From the NCBI GenBank assembly GCA_030447945.1, contig JAUJNV010000065.1:1-13302 (forward strand): a stretch of 13,302 nt of DNA, written 5' to 3'. A model generated the notes under the pieces. The model was not told where the DNA came from. It saw only the letters and a program-made list of their open reading frames with translations, and did no database searches. This document shows, piece after piece, positions 6,781 to 13,302 of the stretch (position 1 is its first letter; the number at the start of each line of letters is the position of its first letter). This stretch comes from Fimbriimonas sp. GTDB lineage: Bacteria > Armatimonadota > Fimbriimonadia > Fimbriimonadales > Fimbriimonadaceae. The position numbers were made by a program, and so were the translations under genes.

Positions 6781-8133
6781 GACCAGGCCCTGCCGCCTCC
6801 GGCGGGAGGTCCTGCCGTCTCATTCAGCCGGTCGAACAGCACCTTCTCCAGCGCTTCGCGCACCGCGTCCACGCTGATCTTCTCCAGCACCTCGGCGGCA
6901 AAGGCGTAGACGAGGATCGCCCGGGCCTGATTCAGCGGAATGCAGCGCGCGCAGGTAGAAAGAAGTCCTCGCGGAGCTGGCCGACGGTCGCGCCGTGGGT
7001 GCATTTCACGTCGTCCGCGAAGATCTCGAGCTGGGGCTTCGTGTTGATCGTAGCAGTGGGGAAACGGGATCGCCTGGTTCGTCTGCTTGGCGTCCGTCTT
7101 CTGCGCGTCGAGGTAGACGTAGATCTTGCCGTTGAAGACGCCCGTGGCGCGTCCGCCGAGGATGCCCTTGTAGACCTCGAAGGAGTTGCAGTTCGGCACG
7201 GCGTGGTCGATGCGCGTGTGGTTGTCGACGACCTGTTCGTTCATCGAGGTACGCCCCGTTCGGCCGAAGTCTCCGCGCCTTCGCCGCCCGACGCGACGTT
7301 AACGTCGTTTCGCGCGATGCGCGCACCGAAGCTCGTGTTGTTGTTCGTGTAGACGGAGGCCCGCTCCTGGTGCGCCGCGACGGTGGCGATATGAACGCTG
7401 TTCGACGTCTCGTCCTGAAACTTCGTGTGCTCGGCGATGGCGCCTTCGCCGACGCGTACTTCGCTCGGCATTCGCAAAGTACACGCCTCCGATTCCGATG
7501 TGGCTTTCGAGCACCTTCGCTTGAGCGTTCTCCTCCGCAATGATGAGGACCCGCGGGTGCGGCGAAGGGGCCGTGGTCGGCCTTGTTCACGAACAGCGGG
7601 TGGACCGGCTCCTCCAGCACGGTGTTGCGCGGGACGTACACGACGGCCCCCTCGCCGAGGAACGCGGTGTTCAGGTGGGTGAACCGCTCCTCGTTCGTGC
7701 TGCCCAGCCGCCCCTCGAGGGTGGCGATCTTCGTCAGGTGGGGAAGGATCAGGTCCGGACGCTCCTCCAGCGCCTCGCGCAGAGACCCGACGTAGACACC
7801 CTCCGGCAGCGCGTGGACGTCCGACAGCTCGGGTGCGTGCTCGCCGTTAATGAAAGCGACGGTGATCCCGCCCACCTTTCCGACGGCCGTGGCCTCCACC
7901 TCCTCGCGCGTCACGGTTGCGCCGTAGGCGGGCCGGAAGGGCGCTTCCTCCAACGGGCGCAGAGAGGTGTACTTGTACTCCTCGTTCCGCGTCGTCGGAA
8001 CGCCGACTTCGGCGAAGCTCCGGAGGGAACGCTCGCGGAGGAGCTGCAACTCGGGCGGCCCGTAGGTCGCCAGCAGCCCCCGCAGGGCCTCGAAGTTGCC
8101 GACCAGGGCGGAGGGCTTTTCGGTGGTTATCAT
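6777..8133 (-). CDS. sufD: SufD Fe-S assembly scaffold subunit, 3' two-thirds frameshifted
   Basis: SufD pairs with SufB on a SufC dimer to build Fe-S clusters. From ATG 8133 the frame is intact for about 190 codons (TTRNEEYKYTSLRPL, ITVAFINGEHAP, FTHLNTAFLGEGAVVYVPRN). The rest is spread over frames: LESHIGIGGVYFANAE, EVRVGEGAIAEHTKFQDE, NGAYLDE, NEQVVDNHTRIDHAVPNC, FEVYKGILGGRATGVFNGKI, DAQKTDAKQTNQA, INTKPQLEIFADDVKC, THGATVGQLRE, RCIPLNQARAILVYAFA, and the end at 6777. These core motifs mark SufD rather than SufB. The length of about 450 codons is normal. At least six single-base indels start near 7590. No Shine-Dalgarno is visible: a heptad array runs up to the start codon. Confidence 0.87.
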
Positions 8134-8134
8134 A

Positions 8135-8190
8135 GTGGTTGGTGGGTGGTGGGTAGTAGGTTGTCAGGGGCGTTGGCCGTTGGGGAGAAG
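8135..8190. repeat. Heptad-phased array E, units GTGGGTN grading to NCGTTGG (plus strand)
   Basis: Successive 7-base units from 8135: GTGGTTG, GTGGGTG, GTGGGTA, GTAGGTT, GTCAGGG, GCGTTGG, CCGTTGG, GGAGAAG. The phase is kept over eight units although the sequence drifts. The array fills the sufC-sufD spacer and touches the sufD start region. Its first half closely resembles 12964-12982. Confidence 0.7.
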
Positions 8191-8194
8191 CTCC

Positions 8195-8203
<9 letters not shown>
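8175..8203 (-). promoter_or_regulatory. Strong stem-loop over the sufC stop codon
   Basis: GGCCGTTGGGGAG (8175-8187) and CTCCCTAACGGCC (8191-8203) are complementary at 12 of 13 positions with a 3-base loop. The sufC TAG (8195-8197) lies in one arm. In the minus direction no U-run follows, so I read it as an intercistronic stem-loop (mRNA stability, attenuation or partial stop) rather than a classical terminator. Confidence 0.65.
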
Positions 8204-8956
<753 letters not shown>

Positions 8957-9079
8957 AGTGGGGAGGGCGGAGAGGCTCGCCACCTTTCCTACGAGCATTG
9001 TGGGGGCGATGGTGATCTCTGGCCCGAGATCGTTCGTGAATGCCGCCGTGGGCAGGTTTGCAGGGGTATCGTCCGCCTA
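8957..9079. promoter_or_regulatory. Divergent intergenic region of the suf operon with an 18-base dyad
   Basis: This 123-base gap must hold promoters for sufC (minus) and for the gene at 9080 (plus). GATCTC (9014-9019) and GAGATC (9026-9031) form a perfect 6+6 inverted repeat with a 6-base spacer, a reasonable operator candidate. No regulator gene (SufR or IscR type) is in the window, and I see no convincing promoter boxes. Confidence 0.4.
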
Positions 9080-9520
9080 ATGGACATTATGAACAAGCCC
9101 CTCCGCACACTCTTCCTATGCGCCCTACCGGCCGTCGCCCTGCTCGCGTCCGCGCAGTCCGCACCGACTTCGCCCCGCGCCGGCAGCGCCGAACGGACCG
9201 CCATCATGAACGCGCTTCGGGTTCCGGTCCAGAAAGAGCTGAAGCAGAAGATCAAGTTCAAGGTCGAGCGGCTGAAGGTCCAGCGCGGATGGGCGTTCCT
9301 CTACGGCCAGCCTATCCAATTGAACGGAAAGCCCGTCGACTATCGTCGCTCGAAGTACCAGGAAGCGATCAAAGCCGGGATGTTCGACGACAACTTCGCC
9401 GCCCTCCTGCGCAAGCAGGGAGGCAAATGGCGCGTCGTGACCCACCGGATCGGCATGACGGACGTAGCCTGGATCGACTGGGACAAGCGCTACGGCGCGC
9501 CGTCGGCCATTCTCAAGTAG
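9080..9520 (+). CDS. Small secreted protein of unknown function
   Basis: A 146-aa protein with an N-terminal signal peptide (hydrophobic core LFLCALPAVALLASA, cleavage probably near residue 25). The mature part starts with ERTAIMNALRVPVQKEL and continues with KFKVERLKVQRGWAFLYGQP, a Lys/Arg-rich middle, and DVAWIDWDKRYGAPSAIL at the end. This layout (short helix, then strands with a WAF motif, then a final W-x-x-W-like segment) is familiar from small secreted hypothetical proteins, but I cannot name the family. ATG 9089 (MNKPLR) is an alternative start and would give a more usual signal peptide. It is divergent from sufC. The stop codon is part of a repeat and stem-loop shared with the convergent CBS gene. 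Confidence 0.85.
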   Translation: MDIMNKPLRTLFLCALPAVALLASAQSAPTSPRAGSAERTAIMNALRVPVQKELKQKIKFKVERLKVQRGWAFLYGQPIQLNGKPVDYRRSKYQEAIKAGMFDDNFAALLRKQGGKWRVVTHRIGMTDVAWIDWDKRYGAPSAILK

Positions 9521-9634
9521 ATGTGAGATGTGAGATGTGAAGGGCTCATGAATCTGGAAGCCTCGAAAGCAGAATCTCCAGTCTCGAAATCTCTGATCTC
9601 GCATCTCTGATCTCACATCTCACTTCTCATCTAC
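9517..9634. terminator. Long stem-loop made from heptad repeats between convergent genes
   Basis: Plus-strand AGATGTG x3 (9519-9539) pairs with the ATCTC-type units near 9610-9634. 9517-9522 pairs with 9629-9634 and 9523-9536 pairs with 9610-9623, about 20 base pairs with one 5-base bulge and a loop of about 73 bases. Both stop codons (TAG 9518-9520 and, on minus, 9631-9633) sit in the base of the stem. A bidirectional transcription end is plausible, though U-runs are absent. Confidence 0.5.
9519..9628. repeat. Heptad arrays F, AGATGTG x3 and NNATCTC units
   Basis: 9519-9539 is AGATGTG three times. 9587-9628 reads AAATCTC, TGATCTC, GCATCTC, TGATCTC, ACATCTC, ACTTCTC, six units in exact 7-base phase. 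The region between (9540-9586) has looser units only. Confidence 0.85.
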
Positions 9635-10071
9635 CGGTGTCCGATGTCGATCCCCTCGGAGATCTCTTGGACGAGCTCGCCCACCTGCGAGTCGCGGGCG
9701 TGGCGTGCGACGTCGGCCTGGGCGACTACGCCGACCACGAGGTTGCCTGATTCCACCACGGGGATCCGTCGCACCTGGTTCTCCTCCATCGCCCGCAGGC
9801 ACTCCTCCAGGCTGGCCTCCGCCGAGATCGTCGCGACGGGGTGGCTCATGACTTCGCCGACCTTCATCTCTAGGGGGTTGCGCCCCGACGCGACGCCGCG
9901 CACGGCGATGTCCCGGTCGGTGATCATGCCGACGATGTGCTTGGAGTCGGAGCTTTCGCACACGGGCAGGCTGCCGCAGTCGTTCGTGAGCATCGCGCGG
10001 GCGGCGTCCTGAAGGCTCGTTTCGCGAGTGCAGCTCACGGGGTCTCGGGTCATGATATCGCTTACTCTCAT
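9631..10071 (-). CDS. Tandem CBS-domain protein
   Basis: A 146-aa cytoplasmic protein made only of two CBS motifs, at about residues 6-60 and 73-130. The first has MRVSDIMTRDPVSC, DAARAMLTNDCGSLPV and IVGMITDRDIAVRGVA; the second has VGEVMSHPVATISAEAS, CLRAMEENQVRRIPVVE and VVGVVAQADVARHA. Such stand-alone pairs usually bind adenine nucleotides and act as energy sensors or regulators. I chose the ATG at 10071 because GGGAG lies 5-7 bases upstream and MRVSDIM is the usual beginning; the ORF could extend to 10101. No partner enzyme lies beside it. Nothing is odd in the frame. Confidence 0.93.
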   Translation of the reverse strand: MRVSDIMTRDPVSCTRETSLQDAARAMLTNDCGSLPVCESSDSKHIVGMITDRDIAVRGVASGRNPLEMKVGEVMSHPVATISAEASLEECLRAMEENQVRRIPVVESGNLVVGVVAQADVARHARDSQVGELVQEISEGIDIGHR

Positions 10072-10160
10072 CGGCTCTCCCTGCGCCCGGCGGCGCGTCA
10101 TACTTCTATGAGCGACCTCCGCCTCATGGCGATGTTCCCGATTGCCATCGAGATGCCACC

Positions 10161-11254
10161 ATGAACCTCCTTCTCGTCACCCTTTTCAGCTTCGCGGTTC
10201 TTCCCGGGCTAACCGCCCAGGAGCCTCGTGCGGTCACGCTGGCCCAGGTCTTGTCCGGCAGCGTCGTTCCCCTGACCCTGAACCCGAAGGACCTCGCCGC
10301 CGACTTTAAGGCGATCGAAGTCCGGGTGTCGGGTGCCGAAGCGGCTCCCATCGGTCCCAAGGCACCTTCTCAGGCTATCGTGGGCGGACCCAAGGACGCG
10401 GCGGACGCCCTCCGCGCCTTGAACGCGCTCTACACCGGGCGGAGCTGGTGTCGCTCGACGGGACGCCCTGCTACGTCGCCTACGGCTTCGACGCGGCCGA
10501 CGCTCGGAGCCCTGACGCAGCCTTCGCCTGCCCGCGCAGCTCCGAAAGTTGCGGCTCCTGAGGGTGGACGCGGTCCTCTCGATGACCCCCTTGGGCGACG
10601 GCCGCTCCTCCTGTCGCCCCTCGTCGCGGCCATTCAGCGTCGGCGCGAGGATGCTCTACGCCGTATTCGCGAACTCGGCCTCGCCGCCCTTCGCTACGCG
10701 TCGGACCACGAGGACGACTTGCCGTACGTCCAGTCCAGCCCCAGCGCCCTCGCCGCCTTCTTCCCCTACCTCCGCCTGCGGACGCGTTGGCTTCTCCCAC
10801 GCCGGGCGGCCGCTTCATGTTCAACATGAACCTCGCCGGAGTGGACTTGGAGGATGCGAACCCTCCGTAGGACTCGCCCATTTTCATCGAGGAGCTCCCC
10901 GACCCGGACGCACCCTTCGCCGTCTCCTACGTCGACGGCACCGCCCGCGCCGTGACCCGCGAGGTCTTCGCTCCGCTGCGGGCCGCCGCCGACCGCCGCT
11001 TCCCACGTCCTCGTAACGCCAAGCCCCTGCCGCCGGACTACATGCTCGAAACGCTTCCGGTGGCTCTGGGCGGCCGACAGGGCCTCCCGGCCTTGCCCAA
11101 GAAGTCTACGCCGCCCCGCCCCAAGGTGGAGCCGCCTAAGAAAGAAGCGGCTCCGAAGAAGACGTCGCCTCCCGCGAAAAAGCCACCGCCTGCCGCGAAG
11201 AAGGAAACGAAGCCGCCAAAAGGCAATCCGGCCAAGGGAAAGCCAAAGGGCTGA
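10161..11254 (+). CDS. Secreted protein with pseudopilin/DUF1559-like segment and Lys/Pro-rich tail, reading frame broken
   Basis: It starts MNLLLVTLFSFAVLPGLTAQ (signal peptide) and is intact to about 10438. The sense then moves through frames: AELVSLDGTPCYVAYGFDAA, LPAQLRKLRLLRVDAVLSMT, then LLSPLVAAIQRRREDALRRI and RELGLAALRYASDHEDDLPY, then LASPTPGGRFMFNMNLAGVD, an in-frame TAG at 10868-10870, DSPIFIEELPDPDAPFAVSY, and on to 11254. Four one-base losses (G or C runs) and one GAG-to-TAG-like change explain it. The ALRYASDHEDDLPYV part resembles the N-LKQ-GLA-L-YA-D-DE-LP pattern of DUF1559/pseudopilin-like proteins. The tail (about 11100-11254) is rich in Lys, Pro and Ala. Function is unknown; a hairpin follows the stop. 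Confidence 0.6.
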
Positions 11255-11255
11255 G

Positions 11256-11273
11256 CCGCTCCTGAGGGAGCGG
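11256..11273 (+). terminator. Hairpin just after the 10161-11254 gene
   Basis: CCGCTCC (11256-11262) and GGAGCGG (11267-11273) form a perfect 7-bp stem with a TGAG loop, two bases after the stop codon. There is no T-run behind it, so it is a weak terminator candidate. The rest of the gap to 11353 shows nothing else I recognise. Confidence 0.4.
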
Positions 11274-11353
11274 AGTAGGTCGGCAGTAAAGGGCTGACCG
11301 CCGAAGTGCGCCCCCCTCGGAACACCCGCCTCCCATTTCCCCTCGAAAGGGCT

Positions 11354-11593
11354 ATGGAAGGACACCAAACCGAGCTCAGCCAGATCCTCACGACGAACCA
11401 CCCCGCCAAGCCGTATCTGATCGGCGGCGGCGTGCTCGCGGCGCTGGGTCTCTTGAAGGGCTCCTACTCCGGACTGGGATTTCTGGGAATCGGCGGACTG
11501 CTGATCGCCAAGGGCCTCCATGAGGTGCGCCGCGTCGAGGAGCTCCACGGCGGCAACTTCCACGGCAACAACGCGCCCCCGAGCAACCGCTGA
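11354..11593 (+). CDS. Small membrane protein (79 aa), DUF2892-like at best
   Basis: I chose ATG 11354 (MEGHQTELSQIL, with GAAAGGG just upstream) over an in-frame GTG at 11306. The protein has a short polar N-terminus, a hydrophobic Gly-rich hairpin (YLIGGGVLAALGLL, then SGLGFLGIGGLLIAKGL, about residues 21-55) and a polar, Asn/His-containing tail GGNFHGNNAPP. Two short membrane spans with a tight turn are likely. It resembles small DUF2892-type or similar membrane proteins, but that is a weak guess. It converges on the next gene with 19 bases between stops. Confidence 0.7.
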   Translation: MEGHQTELSQILTTNHPAKPYLIGGGVLAALGLLKGSYSGLGFLGIGGLLIAKGLHEVRRVEELHGGNFHGNNAPPSNR

Positions 11594-11612
11594 TCCGAGT
11601 CGCGCCTGCTTC

Positions 11613-12866
11613 CTAGCCAAGAGCGACGGTATGCCGTGCCCGCACCCATGCCCACGCAAGCACGCAGAGCTCCGCGAAGTAAGCAAGGGTGAGGGCCCCG
11701 GCGGCCGTAGCCACGCCTATGTAGCCCAACGCCGCAAGAGCGACCAAGCCAAGCGTCAGGCTGCCGACCGACACGAACACGGCCAACAGGCGCGCTCCGT
11801 TGCGCCGGTGGGCCGTCAGCACGCCCCGCGCGTAGCCCTGCGCCGCGCCGATCAGCGGAAGCGCACCGACGGCGAGATAGGCAATGTGGGCCAGTCTCGC
11901 CGTGTCCTCCGTCGCGCCTAGCACGCGACGGAAAAAGATCACGTCGAGGCCGGTGAGGGCGAACAGCAGAAGCGTCCCGCTCGCGATCCCGCCGACCCAA
12001 AGGCAGAATCGCAGGAGAACGCGCCCCGTCGCCGAGTCCTTGTAGAGCGTGATGACGACCTCCGGCAGGGCAAACGAGACCGTGCGGTGCAGGAAGCTCA
12101 CCGCCGAGGCCACCTGCCATGCCGCCATCGTGAGGACCGGCTGCTGCGCGCGGGCGAGGGCGGCGCCTACGATCAAGGTGCCGGCGAGCTGCACCATCGT
12201 CGTTCCCGTGAGCGGAAGGTGAAATCCCAACATTTCGCGGGTCCCCAGCGCCTCGCCGCCTGCGGGGAGGTCTTCGGCAACCGACCGGCGGCTGGCCAGA
12301 TGCACAAAGGCGGTTTCGCCGGCCACCGAGCACACCAACGACAGGGCGGCCACTTGGACGCCGGGCATATCCGTCAGAAGCGCGAGGGCCGCCGCGGTGG
12401 ACGCCATGACGCTCAGGCGAAGCCCGGTGCCGAGCCCGATGAGGCGGGTCTTGCCGTTCCGGATGAGCACCCCCTGCCGAAACCTGCGCCAGCCGATGAA
12501 CCCGCTCCAGGGGATCATGACGATCATCCCCAACCGAGCCGCCTCGGCCACCTCCAGGGGCACGCCGAGCACGCGGAGAGTAATCGTCCAGTAGAGCGGC
12601 GTAAGCGCGACCGCCGCGTGCGCGGCCGTCACCCAGGCGATGAGCCAGACAGCGAACCGTCGCAGAGAGCGGTAGCGGGCGCGGTCGGTCGCGAGGGTCG
12701 TAGAGGTCGAGAGGAGATCGATGACCGGGCTTTCGATCCAGATCGACATCCCCATCATCACGAGGAAGGCGGCCGTGCTGACCTCGGGATCTCGCAGCCG
12801 CGAAAGCACCGAGACGCTCACCGGCCCCTCCGCCGCCATGAGCACCCACGAGGCGGCCAGGGGCAA
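11613..12866 (-). CDS. Multi-spanning membrane protein, MATE/ANKH-like (MOP superfamily) transporter, start uncertain
   Basis: A 417-aa protein from a TTG at 12866, with about 11-12 hydrophobic segments in a repeating pattern. FLVMMGMSIWIESPVIDLL, then PWSGFIGWRRFRQGVLIRN with RLIGLGTGLRLS, and in the second half FHLPLTGTTMVQLAG and a matching FARG-like AAQGYARGVLTAHRRN. The two halves look related, as in MOP-superfamily exporters; the IESP and WRR-F-QG motifs recall ANKH-like members. The frame is open 48 codons further upstream (to a stop at 13011-13013) without ATG, GTG or TTG, and the stretch REAELPRDPPLDQGRIARFF just before 12866 reads like genuine N-terminus, so the true start may be lost by an indel. 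The substrate is unknown. Confidence 0.78.
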   Translation of the reverse strand: MPLAASWVLMAAEGPVSVSVLSRLRDPEVSTAAFLVMMGMSIWIESPVIDLLSTSTTLATDRARYRSLRRFAVWLIAWVTAAHAAVALTPLYWTITLRVLGVPLEVAEAARLGMIVMIPWSGFIGWRRFRQGVLIRNGKTRLIGLGTGLRLSVMASTAAALALLTDMPGVQVAALSLVCSVAGETAFVHLASRRSVAEDLPAGGEALGTREMLGFHLPLTGTTMVQLAGTLIVGAALARAQQPVLTMAAWQVASAVSFLHRTVSFALPEVVITLYKDSATGRVLLRFCLWVGGIASGTLLLFALTGLDVIFFRRVLGATEDTARLAHIAYLAVGALPLIGAAQGYARGVLTAHRRNGARLLAVFVSVGSLTLGLVALAALGYIGVATAAGALTLAYFAELCVLAWAWVRARHTVALG

Positions 12867-12963
12867 GAAGAAGCGCGCGATCCGCCCCTGGTCTAGAGGC
12901 GGATCGCGCGGTAGCTCGGCTTCTCGGGTAAGGACGGCCAGAGCGGAGAGAGTACCGGGATTG

Positions 12964-13031
12964 GCGGGTGGTGGGTAGAGGGAGCTTGGGCTATGACCAC
13001 TTCTCCATGACTACCCACAACCCACAACCCA
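12964..13031. repeat. Heptad arrays G with stem-loop, units GTGGGTN and ACAACCC
   Basis: The left part 12964-12982 (GCGGGTGGTGGGTAGAGGG) closely resembles 8142-8160. The right part 13011-13031 holds ACAACCC-type units in 7-base phase. 12964-12978 pairs with 13011-13025 at about 13 of 15 positions around a 32-base loop. It lies just after the DUF3072 stop. Confidence 0.7.
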
Positions 13032-13301
13032 CTACTCCTTCCCCCGACCCGTCTTCGCTTGTAGCTCGTCGATCTTCAGCGAAGCGTCGGCCTTTGTCAG
13101 GTTCTCGTCGAACGGCTCGCCGGCCTCCTCAGAGAGGGTCTTCAGGTACGACATCTGGGCGCCCGTCATGGGCTCGTCGCCCGTCTTCCAGTCATGGGGG
13201 TCCTTCTCCACATTCGATCCGACCACCTGGTTCCCCTCCAGGTGGGCGGGCTGGGTCTCGTCTTTTTCAGCCATGTCTGTTTGATCGAGATAGGCAGACA
13301 T
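13032..13301 (-). CDS. DUF3072 family protein
   Basis: A small soluble protein, 89 aa from ATG 13301 (one base from the window edge) or 80 aa from ATG 13274 (MAEKDETQPAHL). The core is diagnostic of DUF3072: NVEKDPHDWKTGDEPMTGAQ, then SYLKTLSEEAGEPFDENLTK and DASLKIDELQAKTGRG, ending at TAG 13032. The function of the family is not known; the members are short, acidic and helical, with the GDEPMT-AQ-SYL motif. I cannot decide between the two starts, because no Shine-Dalgarno is clear and upstream sequence is missing. It is followed by heptad array G. Confidence 0.9.
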   Translation of the reverse strand: MSAYLDQTDMAEKDETQPAHLEGNQVVGSNVEKDPHDWKTGDEPMTGAQMSYLKTLSEEAGEPFDENLTKADASLKIDELQAKTGRGKE

Positions 13302-13302
13302 T

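Noticed and set aside
4090..7590. Programmed frameshifting as explanation for the split suf genes
   Set aside because: There are too many shifts in both directions, without slippery heptamers followed by structures; single-base run errors explain them better.
6777..8133. Reading this gene as SufB
   Set aside because: The motifs NHTRIDHAVPNC, DAQKTDAKQTNQ and PQLEIFADDVKC with THGAT are those of SufD.
11464..12849. A 461-codon minus ORF longer than the membrane protein it overlaps
   Set aside because: It is Arg/Pro/Gly-rich without hydrophobic segments or motifs, the usual look of a shadow frame in GC-rich DNA; the overlapping frame has clean membrane spans.

Overview
The window is GC-rich bacterial chromosome. 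It carries a SufU-type iron-sulfur assembly operon, an ABC-2 exporter operon, a DUF3072 protein and a secreted protein with a 'YASDHEDDLPYV' motif of the kind found in DUF1559/pseudopilin-like proteins. My best guess is an Armatimonadota (Fimbriimonadia-like) or similarly deep-branching bacterium, probably from a metagenome assembly. This placement is inference; there is no rRNA or tRNA to confirm it.

Layout. Positions 1-3698 (minus strand) hold a tight three-gene operon: a large secreted/membrane protein, an ABC-2 permease and an ATPase whose 3' end runs off the window. Positions 3843-8956 (minus) hold a suf operon in the order sufC-sufD-[50-codon ORF]-sufS-[38-codon ORF]-sufU-sufT-iscA-like; no sufB lies in the window. 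Positions 9080-9520 (plus) encode a small secreted protein, divergent from sufC and convergent with a CBS-domain protein (9631-10071, minus). Positions 10161-11254 (plus) hold a broken secreted protein gene with a Lys/Pro/Ala-rich tail. Then come a 79-aa membrane protein (11354-11593, plus), a multi-spanning MATE/ANKH-like membrane protein (11613-12866, minus) and DUF3072 (13032-13301, minus).

Two things stand out. First, most spacers of the suf operon and its surroundings hold short tandem arrays with a strict 7-base period but a different unit at each site (GGGCGTT, GGGTTGA, AAATCCA, GTGGGTN, AGATGTG, NNATCTC, ACAACCC). Several are GGG-N4 arrays able to form G-quadruplexes, several build stem-loops that include stop codons, and one lies inside sufS. 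Second, single-base indels are very dense in 4090-7590 and 10438-10870 and are not seen in the other genes. They break sufT, sufU, sufS, sufD and the 10161 gene, and the iscA-like gene carries a compensated pair. Most look like homopolymer contractions, so assembly error is the first explanation, but the clustering should be tested.

How the genes work together: SufS takes sulfur from cysteine, SufU accepts it, SufC/SufD (with a SufB encoded elsewhere) form the scaffold, and SufT and the A-type protein help mature or deliver clusters. The ABC operon is a separate exporter-like unit of unknown substrate.
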